Positions 17,466 through 26,200 of a DNA stretch of 34,810 bases are shown here, one piece after another. Within the stretch, counting starts at the first letter, position 1, and each line of letters opens with the position of its first letter. Under the pieces are notes generated by a model. The model ran no database searches. It saw nothing but the letters and a program-made list of their open reading frames with translations, and was not told where the DNA came from. The translations under genes and the position numbers were made by a program. The stretch is from an uncultured Clostridia bacterium (GTDB taxonomy: Bacteria > Bacillota > Clostridia > TANB77 > CAG-508), in the NCBI GenBank assembly GCA_947168035.1, contig CAMVKF010000004.1, positions 1 through 34,810 on the forward strand. The letters are read 5' to 3'.

Positions 17466-18314
17466 CTAGTAATTAATTTTGCACCTTGTTTTATTAAATC
17501 ATTTGTTCCCTCTGAATTTTCGGAATTTATATTTCCGTGGAACTGCAAAAACATCTCGACCTTGCTCTAAAGCAAAATCTACTGTAATTAAGCTACCACT
17601 TTTCTTTTTAGCTTCAACTACAATTACTCCTTGACTTATGCCACTTATAATTCTATTTCTTGCTGGAAAATTATTTTTTTGAGGCTGAACACCAATTGGG
17701 TACTCTGAAATTATTGCACCATCTAAACTTAAAATCTTATTTACTAAATATGAATTCTCTTTAGGGTATATATAATCTACACCTGAGCCTAATACTGCTA
17801 TCGTTTTTCCTTTAGCAAAAATTGCACCTAGATGTGAATATTCATCTATTCCTTTTGCTAATCCACTAACAATATTTATATTGTTTTTAGCCAAATTATA
17901 GGCTAAGAATTTAGCCACATTTTTGCCATATTCAGAACAATTTCTTGCTCCTACCATACTAATATTATTTTGGTTTAAAATCCCTTTATTTCCCCTAATA
18001 TATAAAAATATTGGGGGTGAATATATTTCACGTAAGATTGTAGGATAATAATTATCATCTATGCTTATTATATCAATATTATTTTTTTGCATATAATCTA
18101 AATACTTTTTTACACTTATTCTTATTTGGGTATTTACCATATTATTTGCTATATTTTCATTTATTAAATTCACGTTTAGTAATTCTTGTTTTGTAGCATT
18201 AAAAATTGCTTTATTTGTTTTAAATGTATTTATTAAATTTATATAACGCTTTATTCCTAAATTTTCAATTAAACTTAGCCAAACCTTATAAAATTTTTCT
18301 TCTATAAAAATCAT
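17438..18314 (-). CDS. dprA: DNA-processing protein DprA, with a CGGA frameshift site
   Basis: 291 residues when joined; binds single-stranded DNA and loads RecA during natural transformation. A short helical N-terminus precedes the Rossmann-like core: MVGARNCSEYG, NIVSGLAKGIDEYSHLGA, AVLGSGVDYIYP, ISEYPIGVQPQKNNFPARNRIISG, VVEAKKKSGSLITVDFALEQGRDVFAVP. An in-frame CGG at 17535-17537 (codon 260) follows; the zero frame gives the alien end RKYKFRKFRGNK, whereas CGGA as glycine gives VPGNINSENSEGTNDLIKQGAKLITSYEDI, the standard DprA ending. The true stop at 17438 lies inside the spoIIID gene on the other strand. The AAGGG just before the ATG is unusually close. Confidence 0.94.
17534..17537 (-). 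other. CGGA +1 recoding site in dprA (glycine 260)
   Basis: CCA CGG AAA in the zero frame; read as CGGA glycine it gives the invariant AVPG and the C-terminal NDLIKQGAKL motif. Confidence 0.96.
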
Positions 18315-18335
18315 CCCTTCTTACACACAAAAAGA

Positions 18336-18372
18336 CAAAGAAATAAAAGCTCTTGCAAGCCCTATTTCTTTG
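18336..18372 (-). terminator. Terminator between cwlD and dprA
   Basis: CAAAGAAATA and TATTTCTTTG form a perfect 10-bp stem; on the minus strand it is followed by TCTTTTTGT. Confidence 0.7.
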
Positions 18373-18439
18373 CCCCTTAATTTATAAGAATTATACCACG
18401 AAAAGCGTATTAAAATCAAGCATTTTCAATATTTTTTTA

Positions 18440-19161
18440 CTATTCATAAAAATAATTTATAATTCCATTATATATTCCCCAAGCAAGTTTATTTTGGTAT
18501 TCATCTTCTAGTAAAAGTTTTTCTTCTTCTGGGTTTGATAAAAAACCACATTCTACTATTGTTGTTGGAATTTCTACATGTTTTATAATATATATATTTT
18601 CTATTGTTTTAGGTACTCTTTTATTTTCTTTTTCAATTGTTTCATTAAGACTATTTTGAATTAAGGTTGCAAGTTTTGCTCCTTTTTCATTTCCCTCTTT
18701 ATAAAATGTTTGCCAACCATCATATTGTGCCTGAGGAATTTTGTTTAAATGAATTGAAACAAATATATCTGCCTCACTTTCGTTTCCTATCTTCACTCTG
18801 TTATGTATATCTGATATTTTCTTTTGTTTTAGTGTCTTGCTATCTAAATCATATATTGCGTTTTCATCAGAACGAGTTAAAATTACATTAGTTCCACTTT
18901 GTTCTAGTAAATTTTGTAGTTTTAATGCAATTTTTAAATTAGTCTCCGCTTCTGTTGTTCCATTTGTAGATTGTGCTCCTTCATCTGGTTTACCGGTGAC
19001 CTGCATCTACAACAACAGTTTTTCCTGAAACTGGCAAGCTTACAGTTGGTATTATTTTTCCTTGTTCAGCTTCTCCGGTTAATTGAAAACATAAAAACAA
19101 ATATAGATAAAAAAATACTTGTTAAAATTAAAGTAATTCTTTTCCTACTTAAAACTATCAT
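18440..19161 (-). CDS. cwlD: N-acetylmuramoyl-L-alanine amidase CwlD, with two CGGN frameshift sites
   Basis: 239 residues when both shifts are applied (Bacillus CwlD is about 237). Amidase_3 zinc enzyme that, in spores, begins muramic-lactam formation in the cortex. From the ATG at 19161 comes a signal-anchor (ITLILTSIFLSIFVFMF); then AAC CGGA at 19074-19077 (glycine 29) moves to the second frame, giving GEAEQGKIIPTVSLPVSGKTVVVDAGH; then CGGT at 18992-18995 (glycine 56) moves to the third, giving GKPDEGAQSTNG. The zinc ligand His of DAGHG sits directly before the second site. Later motifs NVILTRSDE, DIFVSIHLNK, ETIEKENKRVP and TIVECGFLSNPEEE complete the domain. Two consecutive +1 shifts each land in the correct frame. 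The ribosome binding site is GAGGT within a hairpin. Confidence 0.94.
18992..18995 (-). other. CGGT +1 recoding site in cwlD (glycine 56)
   Basis: CAC CGG TAA: without the shift a stop codon follows at once. CGGT as glycine gives the catalytic DAGHG. The only site with T as fourth base. Confidence 0.96.
19074..19077 (-). other. CGGA +1 recoding site in cwlD (glycine 29)
   Basis: AAC CGG AGA AGC TGA in the zero frame stops after three more codons; with CGGA as glycine the frame is open up to the second site. Confidence 0.93.
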
Positions 19162-19167
19162 AAAATA

Positions 19168-19207
19168 CCTCACACATATAATATATTATTACATTATATG
19201 TGTGAGG
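19168..19207 (-). promoter_or_regulatory. Hairpin upstream of cwlD including its ribosome binding site
   Basis: CCTCACACATATAAT pairs with ATTATATGTGTGAGG across a short AT loop. On the minus strand the 3' arm holds GAGG of the cwlD Shine-Dalgarno, 5-6 bases from the ATG. It could instead, or also, terminate the upstream gene. Confidence 0.6.
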
Positions 19208-19226
19208 TAAATATTTTATGAATATA

Positions 19227-21152
19227 TTATTTTTTGAACTTTTCAAAAAAACCTTTTTTCTTTTTTGTTTTATCCTTTTTACTTTTTTTATCTATATTTA
19301 TAAATTCATTCTCCCAATTATCTTCATCATCTTCTTTACTGTTTTCTTTGTCTAAAGGTTCTTTGATTTTATTTCCCCAAATATCAAAACTTACATCTTC
19401 GCTTTTTTTAGTATTTTTTTTGTGTTTACGTTTTTTCAATTTTTTATTTTCATCATTTTCTTCATCACTATCTTTGGTTTGCTCAATATCTTCTTCTTCG
19501 TCGTCTTCTTCATTCTCGTCATCATCATCTTCTTCATCTTCTTTGTCATTGTCCTCATTCTGTTCATCATCATCTTCTTCGTCTTCTAATTCATCATTTG
19601 TAACTTCTTCTAAATCATCCTCTCCAAATATGTCAAATTCTTCATCATCTTCTATTTCATCTTCAAAATCATCCTCTTCTTCTTGATAATTAGTTTCTTC
19701 CTCATAATCATTGTCCTCAAAATCATCGTCATTAAAATCATCCTCATCCCAGTCTTCTTCATCTATATTTTCTATTTTACCTTTTTCATCAAACCCAAGT
19801 ATCATATCTATCTTTCTATCTATTTCAGATTTTGTAATATCTTCGCTTTTGGTTTTTTTGGTAGAATTTGCTTTTGTTTTTTCTACTTTTTGTTTTGTTT
19901 CTATTTTTTCATCAGATATATCGAAATCTTCAATATCCTCATCATCAAAATCATCTTCATCTTCTTTTTTAGTATTATATTCAGATAAATCTCTACCATA
20001 AACTTCTGTAACCGAATTATAAAAAACATCATATATTTTTTTCATGCCTTCTATTCTCCAGTAGTTTGGATTAATTACAGTTACTGGGAGTTTTAACTTT
20101 TTTAGCTCTTCATTGTATTGATTAGATTTTTCTTCTAATTTTCCTAAATACCCTATATTATATAAATCTGTATAAGATTTTTTACTTGCTTTTTTAGATA
20201 TCTCTTTCAACAATAATGTATATAAATTATTAATTTGAACTAAATCTTCTTCTAAATTTTTACAAGCTTCTTCCATTAATTTTGAATGCTCTTTTTCTCC
20301 ATTAACAGCAGTTATTCTTTCATTATCTAAAAACTGTATAAGATAATCTTTAATACTATTTATAAAGTCTAATTTACATTTTGCATCTTTTATAGCTTTA
20401 TTGTGTTTTTCCACTTTTATATCATTATTTTTTATTTCCGCAAATAATTTATTAGTCTTTTCATAAATATTGTATAATATATCTGTTTCTCTTTTTTGAA
20501 TATCTATACTAAGTGCAATAGCCTTTGTTACAACATCATTATTAAAAGGTATTTTTTCCTTTTCACCATTTTTTTCTATTTTTAAAATTAGCTCTTCTTC
20601 TATATTTGATGTATCTTCTTCAATAAATTGTTTAGCTTCTTTTACAAAGTTGATGCCAATATCTTGAAAATCATCTAATGTGGAATTTAGCACCTTATTA
20701 TAATTTGTTTCTATTCTTCTTTTATTTCTTTCACAAGTTATACGTATTGATGTTTTTTCATTAAATTCTGTAATAGTATCAACATATTTTTTTGAATTTA
20801 CATTTATTTGTTCATTGATTTCTTGAATATTTTTATTTATACTATCTAATTTTCTTTGCATTTGTTCAGGGTTATCATCAATATTTTTAAATATATTTAA
20901 CCTTTCTTCTAATACTTTTCTATTTTTAGTTTCTAAAATTTCTTGATTTTTTTGTATTTCCCTAATACTATTTGCTATTTTGTCATATTCTTGTGACACT
21001 ATCTCCTCTTCTTCAGAAATTTCTTTATATTCTTCTAGATTTTTTATTAATTCACAATAATCATTAAAATTAGTTTTAATATTGTTTTTCATATTATATC
21101 CAAACATATTGTCAAAATATCTTTCTAAAACTATAGCATTTCTTTCATACAT
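19227..21152 (-). CDS. Coiled-coil protein with a very acidic C-terminal region
   Basis: 641 residues from the ATG at 21152, which has GGAGG at the right distance (an upstream TTG overlaps that site and is rejected). Residues 1-350 are mostly helical, with heptad-like charged stretches (EEYKEISEEEEIVSQEYDKIANSIREI style) and few hydrophobic runs. A short conserved-looking block LPVTVINPNYWRIEGMKKIYDVFYNSVTEVYGRD follows. The rest is dominated by Asp and Glu, including long near-continuous acidic runs, then a Lys-rich end (KKSKKDKTKKKKGFFEKFKK). No signal peptide or membrane segment. I do not recognise the family. It is downstream of the GGDEF gene and upstream of cwlD on the same strand. The acidic stretch produces long serine-rich shadow frames on the other strand. 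Confidence 0.8.
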   Translation of the reverse strand: MYERNAIVLERYFDNMFGYNMKNNIKTNFNDYCELIKNLEEYKEISEEEEIVSQEYDKIANSIREIQKNQEILETKNRKVLEERLNIFKNIDDNPEQMQRKLDSINKNIQEINEQINVNSKKYVDTITEFNEKTSIRITCERNKRRIETNYNKVLNSTLDDFQDIGINFVKEAKQFIEEDTSNIEEELILKIEKNGEKEKIPFNNDVVTKAIALSIDIQKRETDILYNIYEKTNKLFAEIKNNDIKVEKHNKAIKDAKCKLDFINSIKDYLIQFLDNERITAVNGEKEHSKLMEEACKNLEEDLVQINNLYTLLLKEISKKASKKSYTDLYNIGYLGKLEEKSNQYNEELKKLKLPVTVINPNYWRIEGMKKIYDVFYNSVTEVYGRDLSEYNTKKEDEDDFDDEDIEDFDISDEKIETKQKVEKTKANSTKKTKSEDITKSEIDRKIDMILGFDEKGKIENIDEEDWDEDDFNDDDFEDNDYEEETNYQEEEDDFEDEIEDDEEFDIFGEDDLEEVTNDELEDEEDDDEQNEDNDKEDEEDDDDENEEDDEEEDIEQTKDSDEENDENKKLKKRKHKKNTKKSEDVSFDIWGNKIKEPLDKENSKEDDEDNWENEFINIDKKSKKDKTKKKKGFFEKFKK

Positions 21153-21258
21153 GTTTTTATCCTCCAAAATTTAGTTTTAAATATAAAGAAACGGAATTTT
21201 AAATTTACATCCCGTTTCTTTAGTATCTACATAATTATTTAAATTTATACAAAACTTA

Positions 21259-22182
21259 TTAATAGTTTTTTCTTCTGTCTATTGCATAACTACTTCCTCT
21301 TACACTTTTTACTGCATGTTTTACTTGAGCTGCTGTATCACCTATTTCTAATATATTATTAAATCTACCATTATCTGCAACAACAACAGCTATTGAAATT
21401 GATGTGAGTGGAAATTTTTCAATAATTCCTTTACGATTTGCAATTTCTATATAGCCTTGTGTATTATCTTTATCATTATAAAATCTACTAACTCCATTGT
21501 CAAAAAATGCTATCATATCTTGACAAAGCCTATCTACATCTTTATATGGAACTATGGCAATAAAATCATCTCCTCCAATGTGCCCAACAAATCCATTTCC
21601 ATATTTATGTACTGTATTCGATATAATATTTGCTGTATACTCAATTATCTGGTCTCCTTTTAAAAATCCATAAACATCATTATATGCTTTAAAATTATCT
21701 AAATCCACATATATTACAGAGAACTCTTCACCTTTCATTAATCTTTTCTTTAATTCAGAATTTATTTGTACATTTCCAGGGAGTCCTGTAAGAGGGCTCA
21801 TTCTTCTGTTCATAGTAAGAAGTCTAGTTAAATTTTTTACAGTATAATATAAATATCCTTCATCTACTGGTTTTTTTATAAAATATTCTATAGATTCATT
21901 TAATACCTTAAGTCTATGTTCACGTGTTCCATTTGAAGATACAACAATTACTGGCGTTATTTTGTTATCCTCATCTTTCCTTATTTTTCTACATATTTCA
22001 ATAACATCTCTATCTATTGCATCTTCATTTATGACTATTAATGAAGGTATATTCTTTAAAGCAATATCAATTTGCTCTGTCTTAACACTAATAAACTGGT
22101 ACTCTGTATCATCTCTAAATAACTCCCTGAAAATGACTATAGAAGATTCATCATCATCTATTATATATATTTCGTTAACCAT
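21259..22182 (-). CDS. Degenerate receiver plus GGDEF domain protein
   Basis: 307 residues. Residues 1-115 resemble a response-regulator receiver: the acidic pair is kept (YIIDDDES) and the lysine too (EYFIKKPVD), but the phospho-acceptor position at the end of strand 3 reads LIVINEDAID, with Asn where Asp is expected. Residues 130-300 are a GGDEF domain with LTGLPGNVQIN, VIYVDLDNFKAYNDVYGFLKGDQ and the active-site loop GHIGGDDFIAIV (GGDDF, compatible with cyclic-di-GMP synthesis). No membrane segment. AAGGAG for its start lies within the end of the preceding gene, so the two are coupled. Output is probably controlled by something other than receiver phosphorylation. Confidence 0.88.
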   Translation of the reverse strand: MVNEIYIIDDDESSIVIFRELFRDDTEYQFISVKTEQIDIALKNIPSLIVINEDAIDRDVIEICRKIRKDEDNKITPVIVVSSNGTREHRLKVLNESIEYFIKKPVDEGYLYYTVKNLTRLLTMNRRMSPLTGLPGNVQINSELKKRLMKGEEFSVIYVDLDNFKAYNDVYGFLKGDQIIEYTANIISNTVHKYGNGFVGHIGGDDFIAIVPYKDVDRLCQDMIAFFDNGVSRFYNDKDNTQGYIEIANRKGIIEKFPLTSISIAVVVADNGRFNNILEIGDTAAQVKHAVKSVRGSSYAIDRRKNY

Positions 22183-22188
22183 TATGCT

Positions 22189-23121
22189 TTACTCCTTAAC
22201 CTCATATCTTACCTTTTTTACTTCTTCTATTTGGTTTTTGTTATAAACTCTAACTACTAATTTATTTACACCATTTTCTAATTTTATAGTTTTAGAATAT
22301 TCTTTTCCATCAATTTGTTCTGTTATAAGTTCACCAGAATTTAGTTTATACTGTATTTTAGATAATCCTTCATCATCTTTTGCTTCTATATAAAAGTTTT
22401 CTCCATCTGTTGTAACATCTAATGTAGGTTTAGTATCTCCTATTATTTTTTGTGTTTTTGTTGTTTCATTTCCTTCCACATCTGTTGCAATAACTATTAA
22501 TGTGTGTACTCCTTCTATTGCATCTACCTGTGTTACATTTTTCACATCATTAATTGTAAACTCTGTTGCATCAATCTCATTATCGTCCCAATAATATTTT
22601 ACAGTATCAATATTTATTTCAGATTCTGTTGTAACTTGTATTTTAGATTCTACTTGTTTTAAAGTAATTGTGGGTCCTGCTTCTATTTCGTATGAACTTT
22701 CACGTGAAGCCTTCACTCCATTAATATCTTCAGCAACTATATTCAAATTTACTGTTCCAGATGGTAAATTTACCTTTTTTGTAACTTCCAATTCATCATT
22801 TCCATCTATCTCTATTGGTTCTTCATTATTTATTGTATATGTAACTTTAGAAATACCTTTATCACTAGTTACTGCTATGTTTATAGTATTTGCATTTACT
22901 CTCTCAATAGTAATTTCTGGTTTTGTTGCAGAACTAGATACCATACCTGCTATTGGGTCTTTTGACAATATTTTATAATATGAATATGCTCCTGTTGATG
23001 TAAGTCCAATACCAAATATTAGTAAAAAGATAGCAAAAGTTACTAATATTGAATGTACACTTGCTTTTTTCCCTTTTTTCCTTCTGTTTACTGGTGATTC
23101 TTCTGATAATATTTGATTCAT
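22189..23121 (-). CDS. Membrane-anchored protein with Ig-like repeats
   Basis: 310 residues from the ATG at 23121 (an ATG 12 bases upstream is too close to the GGAAAGG). A basic cytoplasmic N-terminus (NRRKKGKKAS) precedes one transmembrane helix (VTFAIFLLIFGIGLTSTGAYSYY); the outside part consists of about three beta-rich repeats with recurring Ig-like features: ISKVTYTINNEEPIEIDG, IDTVKYYWDDNEIDATEF, LSKIQYKLNSGELITEQIDG, each followed by a strand ending in LxVxAxD or similar. A wall- or surface-facing sensor or scaffold is likely. It is the first gene of an operon with the GGDEF protein, which could transmit its signal; this is inference from neighbourhood. Confidence 0.82.
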   Translation of the reverse strand: MNQILSEESPVNRRKKGKKASVHSILVTFAIFLLIFGIGLTSTGAYSYYKILSKDPIAGMVSSSATKPEITIERVNANTINIAVTSDKGISKVTYTINNEEPIEIDGNDELEVTKKVNLPSGTVNLNIVAEDINGVKASRESSYEIEAGPTITLKQVESKIQVTTESEINIDTVKYYWDDNEIDATEFTINDVKNVTQVDAIEGVHTLIVIATDVEGNETTKTQKIIGDTKPTLDVTTDGENFYIEAKDDEGLSKIQYKLNSGELITEQIDGKEYSKTIKLENGVNKLVVRVYNKNQIEEVKKVRYEVKE

Positions 23122-23174
23122 ACAAAATTCCATTCCTTTCCAAAACACAAACTAAACAAAGTTCTATGATTTAG

Positions 23175-23203
23175 ATTATAACACAACCTTTAGCTGTTGT
23201 AAA
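23175..23203 (-). promoter_or_regulatory. Promoter of the Ig-like/GGDEF operon
   Basis: Minus strand TTTACA (23198-23203), 17-bp spacer, extended TGTTATAAT (TATAAT at 23175-23180). Confidence 0.75.
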
Positions 23204-23208
23204 GAAAA

Positions 23209-23232
23209 AAGAGGAAATTTTCATTTCCTCTT
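23209..23232 (-). terminator. Terminator of the adhesin gene
   Basis: AAGAGGAAAT and ATTTCCTCTT with a 4-nt loop; on the minus strand the stem is followed by TTTTCTTT. It directly precedes the next promoter. Confidence 0.85.
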
Positions 23233-23237
23233 AAATC

Positions 23238-26200
23238 TTATATAACATATTTTTTAATTGCTAATATTCCGCTACCAAATACTACTAATATAACCAATCC
23301 AATAGTTGCAAATTTAACAATATTGTATACTAGACCTGTTGAAATTGAAAGTATAACTTGAGCATTGTCAATATCATCTTCTCCTTCTTTTTTATTACCT
23401 GGAGTTGAATCTCTATCTGGTACATGTTCTTCATTATAGTCTTCGTAAATTTCTGCAATATTATTTTTTAAACCTAAGTTTGTTGCTCCATTTATCCATC
23501 TAAATACTACATAAACTTCTGCACTTTCTCCTGGTTTTAATAAAGTATTTTCAAGTAATGTTGTAGATATTACATTGTTTCCTTCATCTACCCAACCTTT
23601 ATTATCTTCATCATAGAATTTTAGTCCTTCTGGAACATAGTCAGTTATCTTTTTAGCATATCCTGCAATGTCTCCTTCGTTTGTTATTTTTATTTTGTAT
23701 CCAAATTTTACAACTGTACTATTTATTTTCTTTCTATGAATTTCAACCTTTGGTATTATATCTGTTTTTGGGTCGCCTGTATTTTTTGTTTCAGTAACTG
23801 TTTCTTTTCCACCTTCAATGACTGTAACATCAGAAACATATTTTATTAAGCTTAAGTCAAATGTTTTTATGTTGATTACTTCATAATCATCATCATCTTC
23901 GTTTTTCTTATCAACATTTCCTGGCTCAGAGTCTACATCTTTTTCTATTTCATTTCCATCTTTGTCTTCATATTTAGTTATTTCTGCTACATTTATAATA
24001 TTTGTGTTTGATGGAGCAGTATCACTTACTCTACATAAAACTGCAATATCTCTATAATCTAAACCAGAGCCGTGTTTATCATCATTATTTCTATCAAATG
24101 CTTTTATTACTTTAGTTTTTCCACTTTCTTTAGACAAATATGTTGTTTTTACTGTTTTTCCATCACTTTCAACTTTCCAACCATAATTTGTGTTATATTC
24201 ACATTCCACAAAGTCTAAATAATCTGGTAATTTATCTGTAACCTCTCCTGCAAATACATCTACATCACCCTCATTATATACTCTTATATTGTAAAGTACA
24301 TAACTATTAGCAGGTACTGTTAATGGGTCTTTTATTCTAGTATATTCAGCATCTGTACTTTCTCTGCTTTTTAATTTAGCTGAGTCAACTAAAGTTGCTC
24401 TATCATATGGGTTTGTATCACTTCCTGCATCTTTTGATGTTTTGTCTTTAGTTAGGTATTCTCCATCTTCAATTTTTACATCTGAACTTACTGCTGTTAT
24501 GAATTTTGTTAAAGCTAAGTCTACATTTTTTTGTTTAACTAGAACTACTTCATAATCATCATCATCTTGATTGCTATTTTCTTTATTTTTTTGTTCATCT
24601 GTTAACTCTTTTGGATCTGAATCTATATCTTTTTCTATTTCATTTCCATTTTCATCTTCATATTTTGTTATTGCTGCAGAATTTACTAGTTTTGTGTTAT
24701 CAGGAGCTTTTGAATTTACTCTACAAAGTATACTTATATCTTCAAAGTCTAAACCTGATCCATGTTCATCATCATTATTTCTATCAAATGCTTTTAATGC
24801 TTCAGTTTTTCCACTTTCTTTAGATAAATATGTTGTTTTTACTGTTTTACCATCACTTCCAACTTTCCAACCATAAGTTGTATTATGGTCACATTCTACA
24901 AAGTCTAAATAATTTGGTAAATAATCTGTAACTTCTCCTGCAAATACATCTACATCACCCTCATTATATACTCTTATGTTGTAAAGTACATAATCTCCTT
25001 CAGTTAGAGTTAATTCAGTTTTTATTCTAGTATATTCAGCATCTGTACTTTCACCGCTTTTTAATTTAGCTGAGTCAACTAAAGTTGCTCTATCATATGG
25101 ATTTGTAGCACTTCCTGCATTTTTTGATGTTTTATCTTTTGTTAAATATTCTCCATCTTCTATTTTTACATCTGAACTTACTGCTGTTATGAATTTTGTT
25201 AGAGCTAAGTCAACTTTTGGAAGTATAATTCTGTCATAATCTTCATCATCTTGATAATTTTTATCTCCATCTTTTCCCTTCCATTCAGTTGTTTTAGAAT
25301 CTCTATCTTTTAAATTACTTCCACTTGCATCTTGAACATTTCCATCTTTGTCAGTTGCCTCTGTGATTGCGGCTTCATTTCTAATTGTTTTTCCTGACTC
25401 ATTCGAATTTACTCTTAATAATAATGATACTGTTAATCTATCTAGTCCTGCTCCATTGTTATCTACATCTTTTGTTTTGTCATATGCTTGTAATATTTTG
25501 TAATTTTGACCCAAGTATGTTTGTACATCACATGTAACACTTACAGTACTTTCTCCATTATATGTATCTTTTTTAAGTGTGCTTCCATTTGCATCTATAC
25601 TCCAGAAAGAATTGTAATTTGTAATATTTCCATATATTGATGCAGGAACTTCCATTTCTGTCATATTTCCTTCTGAATCACATGCAATTATTGTTTTTCC
25701 ATCATTATTTTTTGCATATACAAATTGTAAACCTTTTGGTATGTTATCTGTTATTTTTTTAACATAACCATCTAATTCACCTTCATTATATACTGTAAAG
25801 TTATATATTACATAATCTCCTTGTTTTACATTAATTGCTGTTTTATCTTGTGTATAAGTAGCTGTTGTAGCTGTTTTTTCTGCTAATGCTTTTGTATTTA
25901 TTGTTGGTGCATTTCTTCCTTGTCTAATAGTTACACCATCTTGAGATAATGTTCCGTTAATATATTTTTGTAATGCTAAGTCAAATTCTGCTGGTTTAAT
26001 TACAACTACTTCAAAGTCATCATCATCTTCTCTACCTGGGAAGTAATCATCATTATTTGTTCCATCTTTGTAAACATCTTTTGAGTTATCTCCATTGTGG
26101 TTGTTTCCTCCATGGTAACCTGTGTATTTGTTGCCTTCTGTATTTAAATTAGCATTTGGTTTGTTTTCTGTACTTGAATCTCTGTCTTGTATTACTTCTT

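Noticed and set aside
19234..20001. Long serine-rich open frames on the plus strand
   Set aside because: They mirror the Asp/Glu codons of the acidic protein on the minus strand and have no ribosome binding sites or recognisable domains.
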